DNA of 64,000 nucleotides from Lucinisca nassula (GCA_963580285.1 OY757011.1:161807908-161871907); one strand, 5' to 3'; positions 45,701 through 60,700 are shown, counted from the stretch's first letter. Numbers and translations: made by a program. The notes: a model not told the origin generated them from the letters alone.

Positions 45701-48700
45701 AAGAAACTGTTATGCATAAAGGATCGAAAACCATTATATACTCATTACGATAACACACCCGTGTCACAAAGTGCATTTTTACACACCTCCAAAATGGCTA
45801 CATTTCTGGTGAAAATACTGCAAACATAGGTTTTGGGTGCTCGTTAGAACCGCCTCATTGAGGCGGTTCTCACGAGTACCCACAACCTATGTCTATGAGA
45901 AGAAATAAGGAAAATAACGTTTACCCCCGTCAACCCCAGTTTTCTCTATATAAAGTGAGTTTTTTTTTATTTCACGGACATGTTCACGTGATGCTCAGTT
46001 GTTTTAACTGAGTGATCATCGAGAAAATACCACTACCGAATATATTGTTCCATCACCATCATCACGTGACGACTTACGATTAGTAGGCCTAATTAGCGTG
46101 CTTTGTCGCCAATTTTGCACCAATGTCTTTTTCGACAGTGTTATCACTATGACTCAACTAATTCAGCAGATTGGTAAACATGCAAGAAAACATGTTTCTC
46201 CATAAAAGAAGTTGAAACCTAGAAATATCATGCAACTTTTTGTCTGAACTGCAGCCACCATTAAGCAGGACTTGACCAGGACCAGGAGCTTGACGATCGC
46301 TGGCTGATGTGATATCATTTGAGCCCCGCCAAGCGAATTTGTGTCTTCCAGCATTCCGTCATGACAAATTTTAACTGCGCATGCCCAGCCATTCAGAGGG
46401 GCCAGGGATATGGCTCTCTGTCTGAAGGTTCCTCTTGATTCACTGCTTGTATGAGCGAGCAGCGAAGATTCTGGCGAGACTGCGCGGATGCTGGCTTATC
46501 TGAAAAGCAAAACGTATGTGATATCATTTGTAATCGTAATTTCATTGCTGTCAGCGCCTACGGTTTTAGAAATGTGAAATAACATTGCACAAGTTTAATG
46601 AGAGCTAGAGGAGAGTGTCGATTTTGGACGATGAAAAGTAGAAGTAAAACAAAGATCAGGAATCGATACAATTAACTTACTCCACCCATCAAAGACACCA
46701 AAGGGAAAGAAACACAAACATTAAGCGACCAGACCATAATGGAAATCTAAACAAAGGAAGGCCATAAGGACAGTTACTTTCTCACAAAAAATGGCCATAT
46801 GACCATCCAAAATAAAAAGACAAAAGTGATACACACAGTAAGTAACAAACAACAACATAAATAAATCGCCACAGAAGAACCGCCTTGGAACGGTCAGTGG
46901 AAAGATTTCCACTGGGGGGGGGGGGGGGGGGGGGGGCTTAGATCGATTTTACGTGGCCAGAATCCTCGCCCTTATTTCAATCGCGATTTAGACAAATAAT
47001 TTGTTCAGTCCGCATGAACACCCCCGCCAACACAAATAAACAAACAACTACAGAGATGAAGGACTCGACAGCAAGAAACCACCGAAACGCCGGAGCAAAA
47101 GAAAACCAACAGTTAGACCCCGATGGGCCCGGCCAGGGATACACCATCCAGCATCAGCCAACATTACCTTGAATTAGATCCCTCCAATTCTCAACAAGCC
47201 TTCACACTGGAACCGTCACAGAACCCGAGACCAGACCACACGGCGTGCAATTAAAGAGGAGAGCAAAGCTGCCAACCGTGATTGGGTTAACCACCATGCA
47301 TGCAGTCTGTCGTGCAACACTTATGCTGTACCCAAACTTTTTATATCGAAGAGTGATTTGACGAAATTGGGTGCTGAAGTCATTGCGGTTACATACTTTT
47401 CTGAATTTATATACTAAGTCACCATAAAATTCGGGTTCCGATAGACCTTGTTGCAGAAGAGATTTAAGTCCAATATTGAATTTTGAAATTAAATCAGAAT
47501 GACGCCCATAAAATCCCGAAAAGGCCCCGCGCAGCCCATGGCACCGATAACTCTTTTTAAGAAGTTAAGCCGTTAATAATTTATTACGAGTGTTGAAGTC
47601 AGATACATGACTACACACTCTGGCAAATCGAATTAATTGCAAAATATAAACGCCATAGGATGGCGCACGAGGAACACCACCATCCAAAAAAGGAATCCAC
47701 AATCCCAAAATCAAAATCATCGCGCCCACCATAAATTTTGCACGAAACGCACCCATCTACAATAGATAGATGCAAATCCAAAAACGGGGCCTCGGTATCA
47801 GAAGAATTTGCCCCACCCAACCGAAGCTCTGGGGATTAAATTTTACTGATCAAACCATCGAAATAGGTATTATCAATATTTAATAAATCATCCAAGTATC
47901 TAGAAGTGGAGCTAAAAGCTTCAATGATGTCAGACTCGTTTTCAGCGGTAAAGTAGAAGTAAAACAAAGATCAGGAATCGATACAGTTAACTTACTCCAC
48001 CCATCAAAGACACCAAAGGGACAGAAATACAAACATGAAGTGACTAGACCATAATGGAAACCTAAACAAAGGAAGGCCATTAGGACAGTTACTTTCCCAC
48101 AAAATGGCCAAATGGCCATCCAAAATAAAAAGACACAAGTGATACACATAGTAAGTAACAAACAACAACATAAATAAACCGCCACAGAAGTACCGCCTTC
48201 GAACGGTCAGTGGAAAGAATTCCACTGGGGGGGGGGGGCTTGAATCGATTTTACGTGGCCACAATCCTCGCCCTTACTTCCGTCGCGATTTAGACAAATA
48301 ATTTGTTCAGTCCGCATGAAGGCCTCCTAACTCATCAGTGCAACATCTCCGTGAACACAAATAATCAAAGAACCACAGAGGTGAGACAACGGTGAGGATT
48401 CGACAGCAAGAAACCACTGAAATGCTGGAGCAAAAGAAAACAAACAGTTAGACTCCGATGGGCCCGACCAGAGACAGAGCATCAGGCACCAACCAACATT
48501 ACCTTGAATTAGATCTCTCTAATTCTCAATAAGCCTTTACGTTGGAACCGTCATAGAATCTGAGGCCTGACCCACTGGTGTGCAATTAAAGAGAGAAGCA
48601 AAGTTGCCAACCGTGATTGGGTAAACTACCATGCATGCAGTCTGTCGCATAATATCCATGTTGTACCAAATCTTTTTATATCGAAGAATGATTTTACGAA

Positions 48701-51700
48701 ATTGGGTGCTAAAATCATTGCGGTTATATATTTTTTTCTGAATTTATATACTAAGTCACCATAAAATTTGGGTTCCGATAGACCTTGTTGCAGAAGAGAT
48801 TTAAGTCCAATATTGAATTCTGAAATTAAATCAGAATGGCGTCTATAAAATTTTGAAAAGGATTTGCGTAGTTTATGGTACCGATAACCCTGATTAAGAA
48901 GTTTAGCCGTTAATAATTTATTACGAGTGTTGAAGTCAGTTATATGACTACACACTCTAGCAAATCAAATTAATTGCGAAATATAAACGCCATAGGATGG
49001 CGCACGAGGAGCATCACCATCCAAAAAAGGAAAATTTACAATCTCAAAATCAAAGTCATCGCGTTTATCATAAATTTTGCACGAAACAAACCCATCTACA
49101 ATAGATAGATGTAAATCCAAAAACGAGGCCTCGGTATCAGAAGAATTTGCTTTATTTTACTGAAGTTCTGGGGGGTAAATCTGACTGATCAAACCATCGA
49201 AATAGATATTATCAATATTTAATAAATCATCTAAATATCTAGAAGTGGAGCTAAAAGCTTCAATAATTTCAGATTGGTTATCAATGGAAAGCGACAACAT
49301 GAAGTCTCTTTCATAACAATACACGAATAGATCAGCCACAAGAGGTGCGCAATTCGTACCCATCGGAATGCCCACAATTTGTCTAAATAACTTAGTACCG
49401 AATCTAATATAAATATTATCAAGTAGAAAGGTGAGGGCATCACACACTTTCTGACATGAGCAAAGTGTATAATTCTTATGCTCTTTAGAAGCGAAAAAAT
49501 GCATTTCTGACATTACATGCAAGATAGAGAGAATGTTCTCTGTGAAAAGCCCATTCAATCATTAAGCTTTTCTTTTATAAGATTATGAGGAGGTGTAGTG
49601 TAAAGAGTGGAAAAATCTTAAGTAGACAGACTTGAAGCACAAAATGTCTGGATTTCAATTTATTTAAAACCTCATTCAAATTTGTATAGACCAAAACAGA
49701 TTTCTTCCTGATCTTTCAAAGACTTTATCACAATATTTAATCACATGCGTTTTAAGTAAGACAGGAAGTTAAAAATTTAGAAAGTTCAGTGGTAGTGCAA
49801 GAGCTAGAATTTGCAATAAACCGTGCTTTGTAAGGTCTTTTATGAAGTTTTGGTAACCAGTATAGCGTAGGAAGCTTGTCTTGGCCTTCGGTAACACACA
49901 CAGCAAACTTGATTTCAGGAACCATTTGGTCAGTCACGAAAATTAACAAAAATATTCGCTGTATAACGAATAATGAAGGAATGTATTTACGCTCTTTTCT
50001 ATCGTTTACGTTCTTTGTAATTTCGTATACACAATAACGTAAATAATGTTCATTTTGCGCTCACCATTTAAACCATCAAATACAGTCTTCTGAAATAAAG
50101 CTTGAAGAAGGATAAAAATGTTAAGTTGCAGTTAACTTAGTGGACTAACGTATTGTCTGCTTTCAGGTAATGGTTAAAATGTTGTTCATCCCAAACAACA
50201 AAAACAGAAATTTGTTCCGTAACCTTTACAAAGAAACCAAGAAATGTTACGACCACCTTGTGAGTGCAAGCAAACCGATTTTTATGTCAGTTTGGAGTTT
50301 TTACCTTTTAGACTCAATTGGAATTGAATAACCGTAAGCCTTGTAAATGGCTTTTTGTATGTCGCTGGGCACCTGGAAACGGGCTTCTTTGCGAAAAAAA
50401 CTACAAAAATTTAATGATTCATCGTACCTAGATAAGCTACAGAAGGCCTATAAACAAGACTTTTACTGGTGGATATCTTGGGCCAGGTCAAAACTAAAGC
50501 ACTAGACTCTCCGCCTAGTCGACTGCCTCTAGCAAGCAACCTGCTGGCAAGCGTACAGTTCCCCCAAAAAGTCAAATGCATTAAAACTCATTTTATTCAC
50601 CTTATTTGCACTATCTGCTGGTTCCTAGTCTGAAGGTTATCAATGTTGGAAAAACAGGTAACCAGACCCCCCTCCTCTGACCTTGAAAGGTCAGGGGCGG
50701 GTCTGGTTACCTGGTTTTTCCAATATTGACAATGTGCAAGCTGGGAGCCAGCAAATAATGCAAATATGGTGAATTAAACAAGCATCTTTCTAAAACAATC
50801 GCACTTTATTTATTCGTTATGTGCTTGCAAATAACAAGTTATATACCCTTGAAACTTTACTTTTGCCTCCAGAGGGAGTTGATTACACGCTCATGTGAAC
50901 GTTATGGGGCATTACGAAAACATGCCTATACAGATACATTGTAAATTTTACCGCCGAAAAAATGAAAATTTTGAGATAAAATATTTTAATATTTTTTCTT
51001 ATTGCTGCTCTATATTTTAAAGCAGAAATAAGACAAGTTGTAAACCCCAGTTTCACTATATAAAAGTGGGGTTCGAGGGGGTCAGAATTATAAAGGCGTG
51101 TTTTCCTGATGTATATGTATGAAATATGGTTTCTGAGGAGTCCAGAAGGGCTGTAGTCAGACCGTATGTAACATTCTTCTAATTATTTTTGTTTAAGTTT
51201 AGGACGCAAAAAGACAGCTATACTGTTCCTTTCTACGAGTTCTATATGTGCAGCCATTGTAGGGATATTCCAGTACGTGGAATTGGAGAGTAAGTTTAAA
51301 AGATAAATTAACGCACATTGTTGGACGCCGCTAATGGAGGTATGCAAGTATATTGTATTTGGTAGCATTGCACTAAATACTGGGAGGTATCGGGTTTTAT
51401 CACTTTTGGACCGTTCTAAATAAACTTGCTTCCATTGGATATATAGCCCATGTTTTATTTCAATGTGAGAAAATGATAGGTAAAGGGACTAAAATGTTGC
51501 ATGTTTTATAAATTATCTGCACGCTGAAAGAAATTATTGCTGATATTATATTTCACGCCTCCTTTAAAAATGTTGGTTTGTATTTACTCCGTTCTAGCAG
51601 GTAAACAAACATGGTTGACTGTAACTTGAAAAGGAGCAGTTCAACATGCGGATTTTTTCTCATTAACTTGTTGGGCTAGGATGGCTCTATAAACAAGTAA

Positions 51701-54700
51701 GGTTTGAAAAGTTTTGTATGTGTAGTTTTTGTGGGAGGAGGTAAAAGGTTACTATTGTCGCCTATGGAAAACATTTAGTGGAAAGCTCCAATTTAATACT
51801 CTCAAACGGCGCCGCCCATCCGGGCTTGAAGAAATAGATGGGCTGCATGATGCTTCCATGCAGAGCTGAAACCGACCCACACACGAGTACTGGTAAACAG
51901 CTAAGAGGATCTAAGACTGTCCAGGCAAAGCGAGTCGGACCCTCCATGCTTATAAACCCTATCGGTTTCATTGGGCGGCATGGCCAAGTTGAGATGTCAT
52001 TTGATCTCAATGTCGGGTAAAAGTCCCACAAAATTGGAAGCAACGTCTCCAAAATGACCTTTACAGTGTTGACTGGGATTTTAAACCTCAAATCAAACAA
52101 ACAATTAATACGCTCAGATGCAAAAGTGGATAATTGTTTGAATCGCCTTGCCGAGGCGATACTAACATATGTCCACAGCATTTGTTTTTTGGAGTAATTA
52201 TAGAGAAAAGTCACTTAACATATTATACTACTTCTTATTTAGATTCTTTATCGGGCAAATTCTGCATAACTTCATTGGAGACAATTTGCATGATATGTCA
52301 AATCTTGTTTTCTATAAAAAATAAGAGAAAATGTCGTCTGATGTAAAAAATACCCAGCATGCAGAGCGTCAAGAAATAACATGGACGACCACCTGACTGT
52401 GATGTCTACGTGTAGCTCGGTTGCTGTGGAAAATTTCAATAAAGAGGCACAGACCGATCTGAGATCACACTTGTCGGCGGCTGCCTAGGGTACTTTTTTC
52501 TCATAGTGCGGCTAATTAATTCGTAAAAATACTTACATAATACTAAAAACATACAGGTTTACAATATGTGCATGTGGTCTAGTAAAAGGGACATTGGCAA
52601 ATGATGCAGCCACATATCAGACTCCGCTGAATACTGCATTTGATCAGGGTCTTTGTTGTTTGCTAAGATACAGAGCTGATAGCAACTATAATAGTCCAGA
52701 ATCTCTTAAAAACAGAAAACAAATGAAAAAAAAAAACTGTCCAAAGCTAATAATCGGATGAGTCGTTTCTTCATCGCTTTTGCAGATAAAGATACCAAGG
52801 ATCTGATCGCCAACATATTTGCCATTGCATCCTTGACTTTAATCAACGCCGGTTGGTCTCCTGTACAGACTCTAACAATAGAACTTTACCCGACAGTTGT
52901 CAGGTAAGTACCTTTATTTTTTCGGAAGCACAGTACTCGCGCACCACCGCCAATCAGGGCGGTGAAAAATAGATTGGGCTGCATGGTGCTTTACCCACCG
53001 CACTCGAGTACTGGTAAACCACTTAGAATGTTTGAGCCTGCCCAGGAATAGTGATGCGCGTCGGACCGCTCCTTAAACCCTAGCGGTTCATATGGGCGAT
53101 AGGGCTTGAGATGTCATTTCATCTCAATGTCGGGTAAAAGTCCAGACCTCATCGGAAGCAACGTCTCCAAAATGACCTAATTTTCAGTGTTGATGGGAAC
53201 GTAAAACCTCAGCATAAACTAATAAGCAAATAATGCTCGCTTACGTTAAGCTGCAAGAAGTACAAGGATATTCGTCGTGTATCGGCTGATCTGGGTGTAT
53301 ACATTTTTCAATGCCCATTTCTATAAAATTGTAGGCGTGTATGGGGCCGAGAGTCGCACTGACAGTGGGATGGAACTGCCTTATAACAAATGAGCTGCGT
53401 CGTGTAGAAAACCTAATTGTGGCTTTTGTTGGCAACAAAAGTGCACATTTGTCAGTAATATTCGCTCTTTGGACAATACAATGTCTCTAAAATTTCAAGA
53501 CTGCGATAACACACCCGTACGACATCGTGCATTTCACATATCTCCTAAATGGCCACTTTTCTGATAAAAATCCGTGATATTTTGCTTATCTATACAGCAA
53601 ACATAGGTTGTGGGTGCTCGTTAGAACCGCCTTATTGAGGCGGTTCTAACGAGTACCCACAACCTATGTCTTGGTGCAAAAATAAGAAAATTAATGTATA
53701 TTCCAGTAAAAAAAAGTTTTCTCTGTATTAAATGGGGTTTAGGGGGATGTTCACTTGTTCGCATGATGTGAGGCTTGATTTTGTCTTACCTTAACAAAAT
53801 CCCCGAGGACCGCTTTTCTCGTGATTGAACTCAAATGCAACAAGTCCAGCTAGATCAGATGAAACGAGCAACTGTGCGCACTTTCTATTATTCCTTCTTT
53901 GGCACCAACGTCATTTTGTTCAAAACAGAAGGTGTGGGTGATGTCGAATCCAACCCGTGCGACGTAGTGCATTTTTCACATCTCCAAACTGGCTACTTTT
54001 CTGGTGAAAACCCCTGATATTTTTCTTATTTATACTACAAACATAGGTTACGGGTTCTCGTTATATTGAGGCGGTTCTAACGAGTACCCATAACCTGTCT
54101 TGGAGCAGAAATAAGACAAATAATGTATACCCCCATAAACCTGTTTTTTTTTAGTATAAAGTGGGTTAATGAGGTGTTCATTTCACGGGCTTGTTCACAT
54201 GGTGATAAAATCAGGCATTGTTTGGTCCATGTTCATTGCTTTATATATACCTTATCGCTTAACGTGTTGCTGACTGTCAACAAGTCATATTACTTGAAAT
54301 TCTGTATTCATTCAATTCACAAACTGCACGAGAAGCAGTTCAGATCCCGATCAGAAACCATCTGATCTGTATCTACACTGTCTGCAAATATAGGGGTTGT
54401 CGTAACATCACGAAAACATGCCTATATGATTTTGACCCTCTCGAACCCCACTTTTATATAGTAAAACTGGGGTTTGCAGGGGTATACGTTATTTTTCTTA
54501 TTTCTGCTCAAAACATACATTGTGGGTACTCGTTAGAACCGCCTCGTGGAGGCGGTTCTAACGAGTATCTACAATCTATGTTTTGAGCAGAAATAAGAAA
54601 AAATATCAGAATTTTTCATCATAAAACTTACATTTTTTCGGCGATCAAGGTGGCAATGTATTTGAATAGGCATGTTTGCATAATGAACAGCAGGACAACG

Positions 54701-57700
54701 GTTAAGATTCCAAGTAAAACTGCATCTGAAAACAACTATTTGTGTCGTCTGCTGTATTTTCTTGCATTTTAACACATTTTTGCATCCAGGCAAACAGTGT
54801 GGAGCCTAATCAGATAGCTCTGGGTCCATACTGTTTGCAAATATGACTGACAAAGTAATTTGCAGACAACAATTCTTGTTATTTGCATTTTAACGCTTAT
54901 CCTGCTGTTCACAACAACCCTTTCCTTTGCAAACAGTGTAGATCTGATCAGATGGCTTCTGATCAGGATCTATACTGTTTGACATTCAATTTCTGAATTT
55001 GTAGGAATAAATTACATCAAGTAATCTGATTGGTTCAAAGTCAGAAATGGATGTGGCTAAACTGAATATTCAGCAAGAGAAGGATTAAGGGTTAAAATAA
55101 AAAAAAACTGAGGTCCCATTTTTATTCATGCTCCTAATATATCGAGTGCGGGTGTTCTAAAGCTAGAACCACCTGATTTCTGGATTCTCATTAGAACCGC
55201 CTCACCGATGCAGTTGCAGCTAATACCAACAGCCTATGGTTTGATGAAAAGGACAAAATGGGAGGAGAAAGCCTTTCATTTCTTTATACTCGACGCGATT
55301 TGTAGCATAACTCACACTGGTCAATACATACGCACAGGCTGCGTAGCGGTTGCATAGGCTTCGTATTTTGGACGCATAGGCTTCGATGAAAAATGGCGGA
55401 TGACAGTTCGTCAATGCAGGTAAGAAACTGTTTTTACGTTAAACTAAATGTTGTATGCATTTCTCGATACTGACATCTGCCTTACGGACCACTTTATTAA
55501 TGTACGGCTTCGTCTGTTGCAAGAAAAAGTTTGAAAAACGGAATATAGAAAAATAGACCTCAAAAGAAATTTGGCAGTCAACACAGATTCACCTGTATTT
55601 TCACTTTGGTCCGGTCGCCCTATGTAACTGCACGTTTTTGGCTGGTGTTCTGGCCGATAAATTTTGAATAACGATAATGAAATCGAAAAGCTAATATGCA
55701 ACTCTCGTCATATCTTTTGCGAAAAATAAAAATCTTGATATTTCGATACAACGCGCGTAGCTTCGTTACCTATTACAACGCAGAGGCTGCGAACTAAATT
55801 TGAAAGCCCTGTAATATGTAGAATAATAGCGAATGCTATTAAATTAATGTCGAGGAATCAGTCAACCAGCGTTAGTTGGTGGTGCTAAAGACATTCTGTA
55901 TCATTTATACCGAAAACATTTTCATTCTCAGCTATGCAAATACATGTACAACATTTTGAGGTGAATGCACAAAATCTGTCAATTTACAATTATTAACACC
56001 ACCGTTCATAAACTCGGCAAGTCCTCGTTAAATCTGTTAAGTATTAAGCCAAATAATATTTGCACTGTATGAATTTTTGTCGTGTTTTTTTTACAAAGCA
56101 CGTGGCTTCGCAGGTTACAGAGGTGGGAAGACGCATTACGAAAACACGCCTTTTAAAATACCACTAAAAATATGTATAAAAAAATACTTTCAGATAAAAC
56201 ATTCTGATAGTTTTAATATTTCTGCTCAAGACAGCGTATCCAGAGAAGAAATAAGGAGAACAATGTATATCCCGTTAAAGCTCAGTTTTACTATATAAAA
56301 GTTGGATTTAATGGGGTCAGAATTATATAGGCATGTTTTCGTGATTCTCCGACTTCTATTTAAATGCTTCAATCGAATACATGCAGCTCCTACAAAACTT
56401 CAGCAAAGGTTCATTAATCGCGCCTGCACTGCCTGATCCCAGTCTTCGTTTCCGATAAAATAGAAGCATCTGCTCATTAAACAGTAAACATATAAGCTAA
56501 TTCTAGCCTTTGTAGGATCAAAGAAGAAAAAAAAAACAAGACTTTTCTTTATCTCTGATCTATTTTCAATCTCTGTCCTTACATCATAATTTTTTGCTAA
56601 TCAGACTGTCTTCTGCAACATAGCCTATCAGAATCTGAATTTCATAGTGACTTAGAATATAAATTCAGAAAAAATACTTGCTTGCAATGATTTCAGTAAC
56701 CCATTTCGTGAACTCATTCTTCGATTATAATAAGATAAGATAGATAAAAATGTTTTTGCTTTACGGCCCTTTCATAACTCTATGACGGCTCCGGCCCAAA
56801 GATTTACTTTTTTAAGAAAGTCTGTCGGCTGGATGCTTACTTATGGATTTAAACTGCTTCCTTTAACCTTTAAACTACAGTTTAAAGCAAAAAGTGAAGA
56901 CCCTGATAAGGCGCTGCGTTTGGCCCTTGAATTCATGTAATGTGAGCAAACAGTGAAGACCCTGATTAGACGCCGCGTTCTGCGGCATTAGATCTGGACA
57001 TACATTGTTTGAAAAACCCAATCCATGATCTATGGATTTCCGTATTACGCAACACGCTGACCTCTCTTCGAAGAAAAATAAACGCTGCTGTTTTCTATAT
57101 ACAAGTTCCCTGGATTTCCGACCAATCAGTGATAATCACGTGGACTTAAGCACTGTAGAGCTACTTGCACTTTTTCACTTTGTGACGATTGATATATAAT
57201 CGACCCAAAAACTAGTACATGTATTTGTCTTTTCAAAAAGTAAACGGGTTATTCATATTTAGCAATTGCAAGTATGCTTTATATGCGGTAGGGTTGGAGA
57301 TGTCGGGTAAAATTCCCAAAAATTCGGAAACAATGTCTCAAAAATGACCTGAATGATGTTGTCGGGGACGTTAACATCAACACAAACAAAAAGGTTCCAC
57401 TGAGTCATGCGCTGTGACATGAGAGGATTCTCTACCAATAATGAATTGACATACAACCGTTCGTTAGGGATACCAATCTAGGCCGAATTCATCTGGAGCC
57501 AATGGCTAGCTTTGGCTACTTTGGTTGCTGTTTCATTTTCCTATATCAGTTAGGCAAATCCATAAACACCCAACCAAAAATGAAGACTGCTATCTCCATT
57601 TTAAGAGTGCTCATGAGTGCGTATGGGTGGAAAACCGGACGAATCAACTGTAAGAAAAACCTGAATTGTAAAATGGCCCCTGTTTATACTGTCTGCTGCA

Positions 57701-60700
57701 TCTTCTTAAAGTTTTTTTTTTTTTTTTTTTTTTTTTAAATAATACTTTCGCTTATAGGCAAACAGTGTGGACCAAGATCAGACTGGATCAGACTTAGATT
57801 GGTTCAGGCAACATTTAAAGAAAGCAGCAGATGACTATGCAGACGACAATTTTTGTGATTGACGTGTAAAATAGCTATCTTCAGAGCTGCTGCTTCCCTC
57901 ACTAAATTCCTGATCACAAGTTTCCCTGGACTCAAACATATACGGCTGAATATCTAAAGTGAAGTCCCCTCAAAGCCAGTTCTTGCTTATTTTGCTCCAT
58001 GTTAAGCTTCTGTTTTAAACCTCAACATTGCTACATCTGCCTATTCAGTACACACCAAGCTTCTAGATTCCTCATGGATGACGTCAGGGCATATCTGTGG
58101 TTAATTGGAATTTTCAAGGTCAGTACTTTAGCAGAGTAAATGGCTGGAGATTACACAGTGATAAAATCCTTATCAGACCACTTAGAAACCTGCAGTATTC
58201 AGTAGAGGAAAGGGTTTATTGATGTTTACCTATTTATTGTAACAGATTATCGCTTTCCTGTCTCCTTTAACAGATTTGACGAAGACAGACTTACCAAGTT
58301 TATGAACGGTAGTGTACATTGACAGATTTTCTGCATTTATTTTATTTCCTTATTTATTCTCAGAAACACAGATTGTGGATACGCGTTAGAACCGCCTGGC
58401 CCGGGCGAGCAGAAATATCAAAACTATCAGGATGTTTTATCTGAATGTTTTTATCTTTTTAGATGTATTTTAATAGGCGTGTTTTCGTAATGCGTCTGCC
58501 CATCTCTGTAACCTGCACGTCGTAAATTCCTAAGCCACGTGCGTTATAATAAAAACACGACAGAAATTCATACAGTGCAAATTATTATTTGGCTTAATAC
58601 TTAACAGATTTGGCGAAGACTTACCAAGTTTATGAACGGTAGTGTAAATAATTGTAACTTGACAGATTTTGGCATTCGAATCATAATGTTGTATTTGCAT
58701 AGCTGAGAATGAAAATGTGTTTGGTATAAATGATGCAGAATGTCTTTAGCATCATCAACTAACGCTGGTTGGCTCATTTCTGGATATTTATTTAATATCA
58801 TTCGTTATTATACTGCATAATTCAGGGCTTTCAAATTTAGTTCGCAGCCTCTGCGTTGTAATAGGTAACGAAGCTACGTTCGTTGTATCGAAATATCAAG
58901 ATTTTTCTTTTTCGCAAAAGACGTGACGAAAGTTGCATGTTAGCTTTTCGATTTCATTATCATTCTTCACAATTTATCGGCCAGAACACCAGCCAAAAAC
59001 GTGTAGTTACATAGGGCGACCGGGCCAAAGTGAAACTACAGGTGAATCTGTGTTGACTGCCAAATTTCTTTTGGGGTCTATTTTTCTATATTCCGTTTTT
59101 CAAACTTTTTCTTGCAACAGACGAAGCCGCGCGTTAATAAAGTGGTCCGTAAGGCAGATGTCAGTATTGGACAACGCTATACAACATTTAGATTGACGTA
59201 AAAACCGTTTCTTACCTGCATTGACGAACTGTCATCCGCCATTTTTCATCGAAGCCTATGCGTCCAAAATACGAAGCCTATGCGACCGCTACGCAGCCTG
59301 TGCGTATGTATTGACCAGTGTGATAACTAGTATTGGTGATGGAAAGCAGGGTTAAAATGGGCTAATGAATTTACTATCCTGATTTACAGAAACATCGGCT
59401 ATGGGTTACAAAACACTATGGCGAGAGTGGGGTCTATCATAGGTCCACAACTTGTAACTCTCGTAAGTATTGTTTGTTAAGGGGAATGGGTACATCTTCA
59501 GGGGAAGCAACTCATGCAAAAGTGTTGTTTTTTTTTCTCCCATGTCAGTAGGGGTCAACTCTTAAAGGAAAGAATTTGCTCGTGAGGAGCAAATTCTTTC
59601 CTTTAAGAGTAGTCCCTTTTTTTCGGTGGGACAGAGCCTACAGATAAGCGAACAGGAAGTCCCGAAAGTTTTCTCCCTTAGAAATCAGGCGGGAAAATGT
59701 GCCAGGTGTTCCCATTCCCCTTAATCGACTCAATGAATACGAGAAAACCGCAACTTCATCGATGTTGTTTACGTGATCACCACTGACCAATGGCGTTAAA
59801 CAGCGCAGAAATTAAAGAAACCAAAAGGTTTGTGTACTGGTTACCAAACAGAGCGCAATAAAAAAAAAATAGTTAACCCATTAATGCATAGAGTACCGAA
59901 GTTAGGACATTGACAAACAGTGTAGACCAAGATCAGGGTCTACATTGTTTATTTAAGTACATGAACCTGAGGGTAATACGAAACAGTCGAAGTCCAATGT
60001 CAGGACTTTGTTTGATTTCATCAACACTGTATAGGTCATTTTGGAGACGTTGCTTCCAATTTTGTGGGACTTTTACCCGACATTGAGATGAAATGATATC
60101 TCAAGCCCTGTCGCCCAATGAAACCAATATAGTTTATAAGCATGGACAGTCCGATTCGCACCGCTTTACCTGGGCAGGCTTAGGTCCTCTAAGCAGTTTA
60201 CCAGAACTCGTTTGCGGTCGGTTTCAGCTCTGCGTAGAAGCATCATGCAGCCCATTTACTTCTTCAAGCCCCAATGGGCGAGGGCCGCCCAATGTCAGGA
60301 CTACTTATCTTGCCTGCACGTAAGGACACGCACCAGTGCTGCAAATACTTTGACTATGATTTGAAGAACGTTGCATTCAATATAAAACTTGCCGTCATGA
60401 ATTACATTTTAATAAAGTAAATGGTTACAGTAAAATGTCCAGTACGGTTAAGGTACTAGTACGAGCCGTCCAGCCTTTCTCGGGCCACATGTGAGACCCC
60501 AAGTTCAACAATGGAAGGGCACGCGGTTTTTGTCTGTGTACTCCTATTTTCGTCCACCTCTTATAAACGATAAGCGCAAAATTATGAAATAATCTTGAAA
60601 GGGCCGTAAAACTAAAACCAAAGCCGGAGGGTCAAGTTCAAAGCTACTGTCGTTGACTTTTTAACGTAAGTTAAATCGTTTATCTTTTAACATTTGATAC

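Noticed and set aside
46914..46936. G-run as possible quadruplex regulatory element
   Set aside because: The partner copy has a shorter G-run in the same place of a dead retroelement, so this is simple expansion of a homopolymer.
55444..55701. Open frame conserved in both inverted arms (also 58933-59196)
   Set aside because: Conservation is explained by the recent inverted duplication. Substitutions do not spare the frame, and the opposite strand carries the better exon-like signal.
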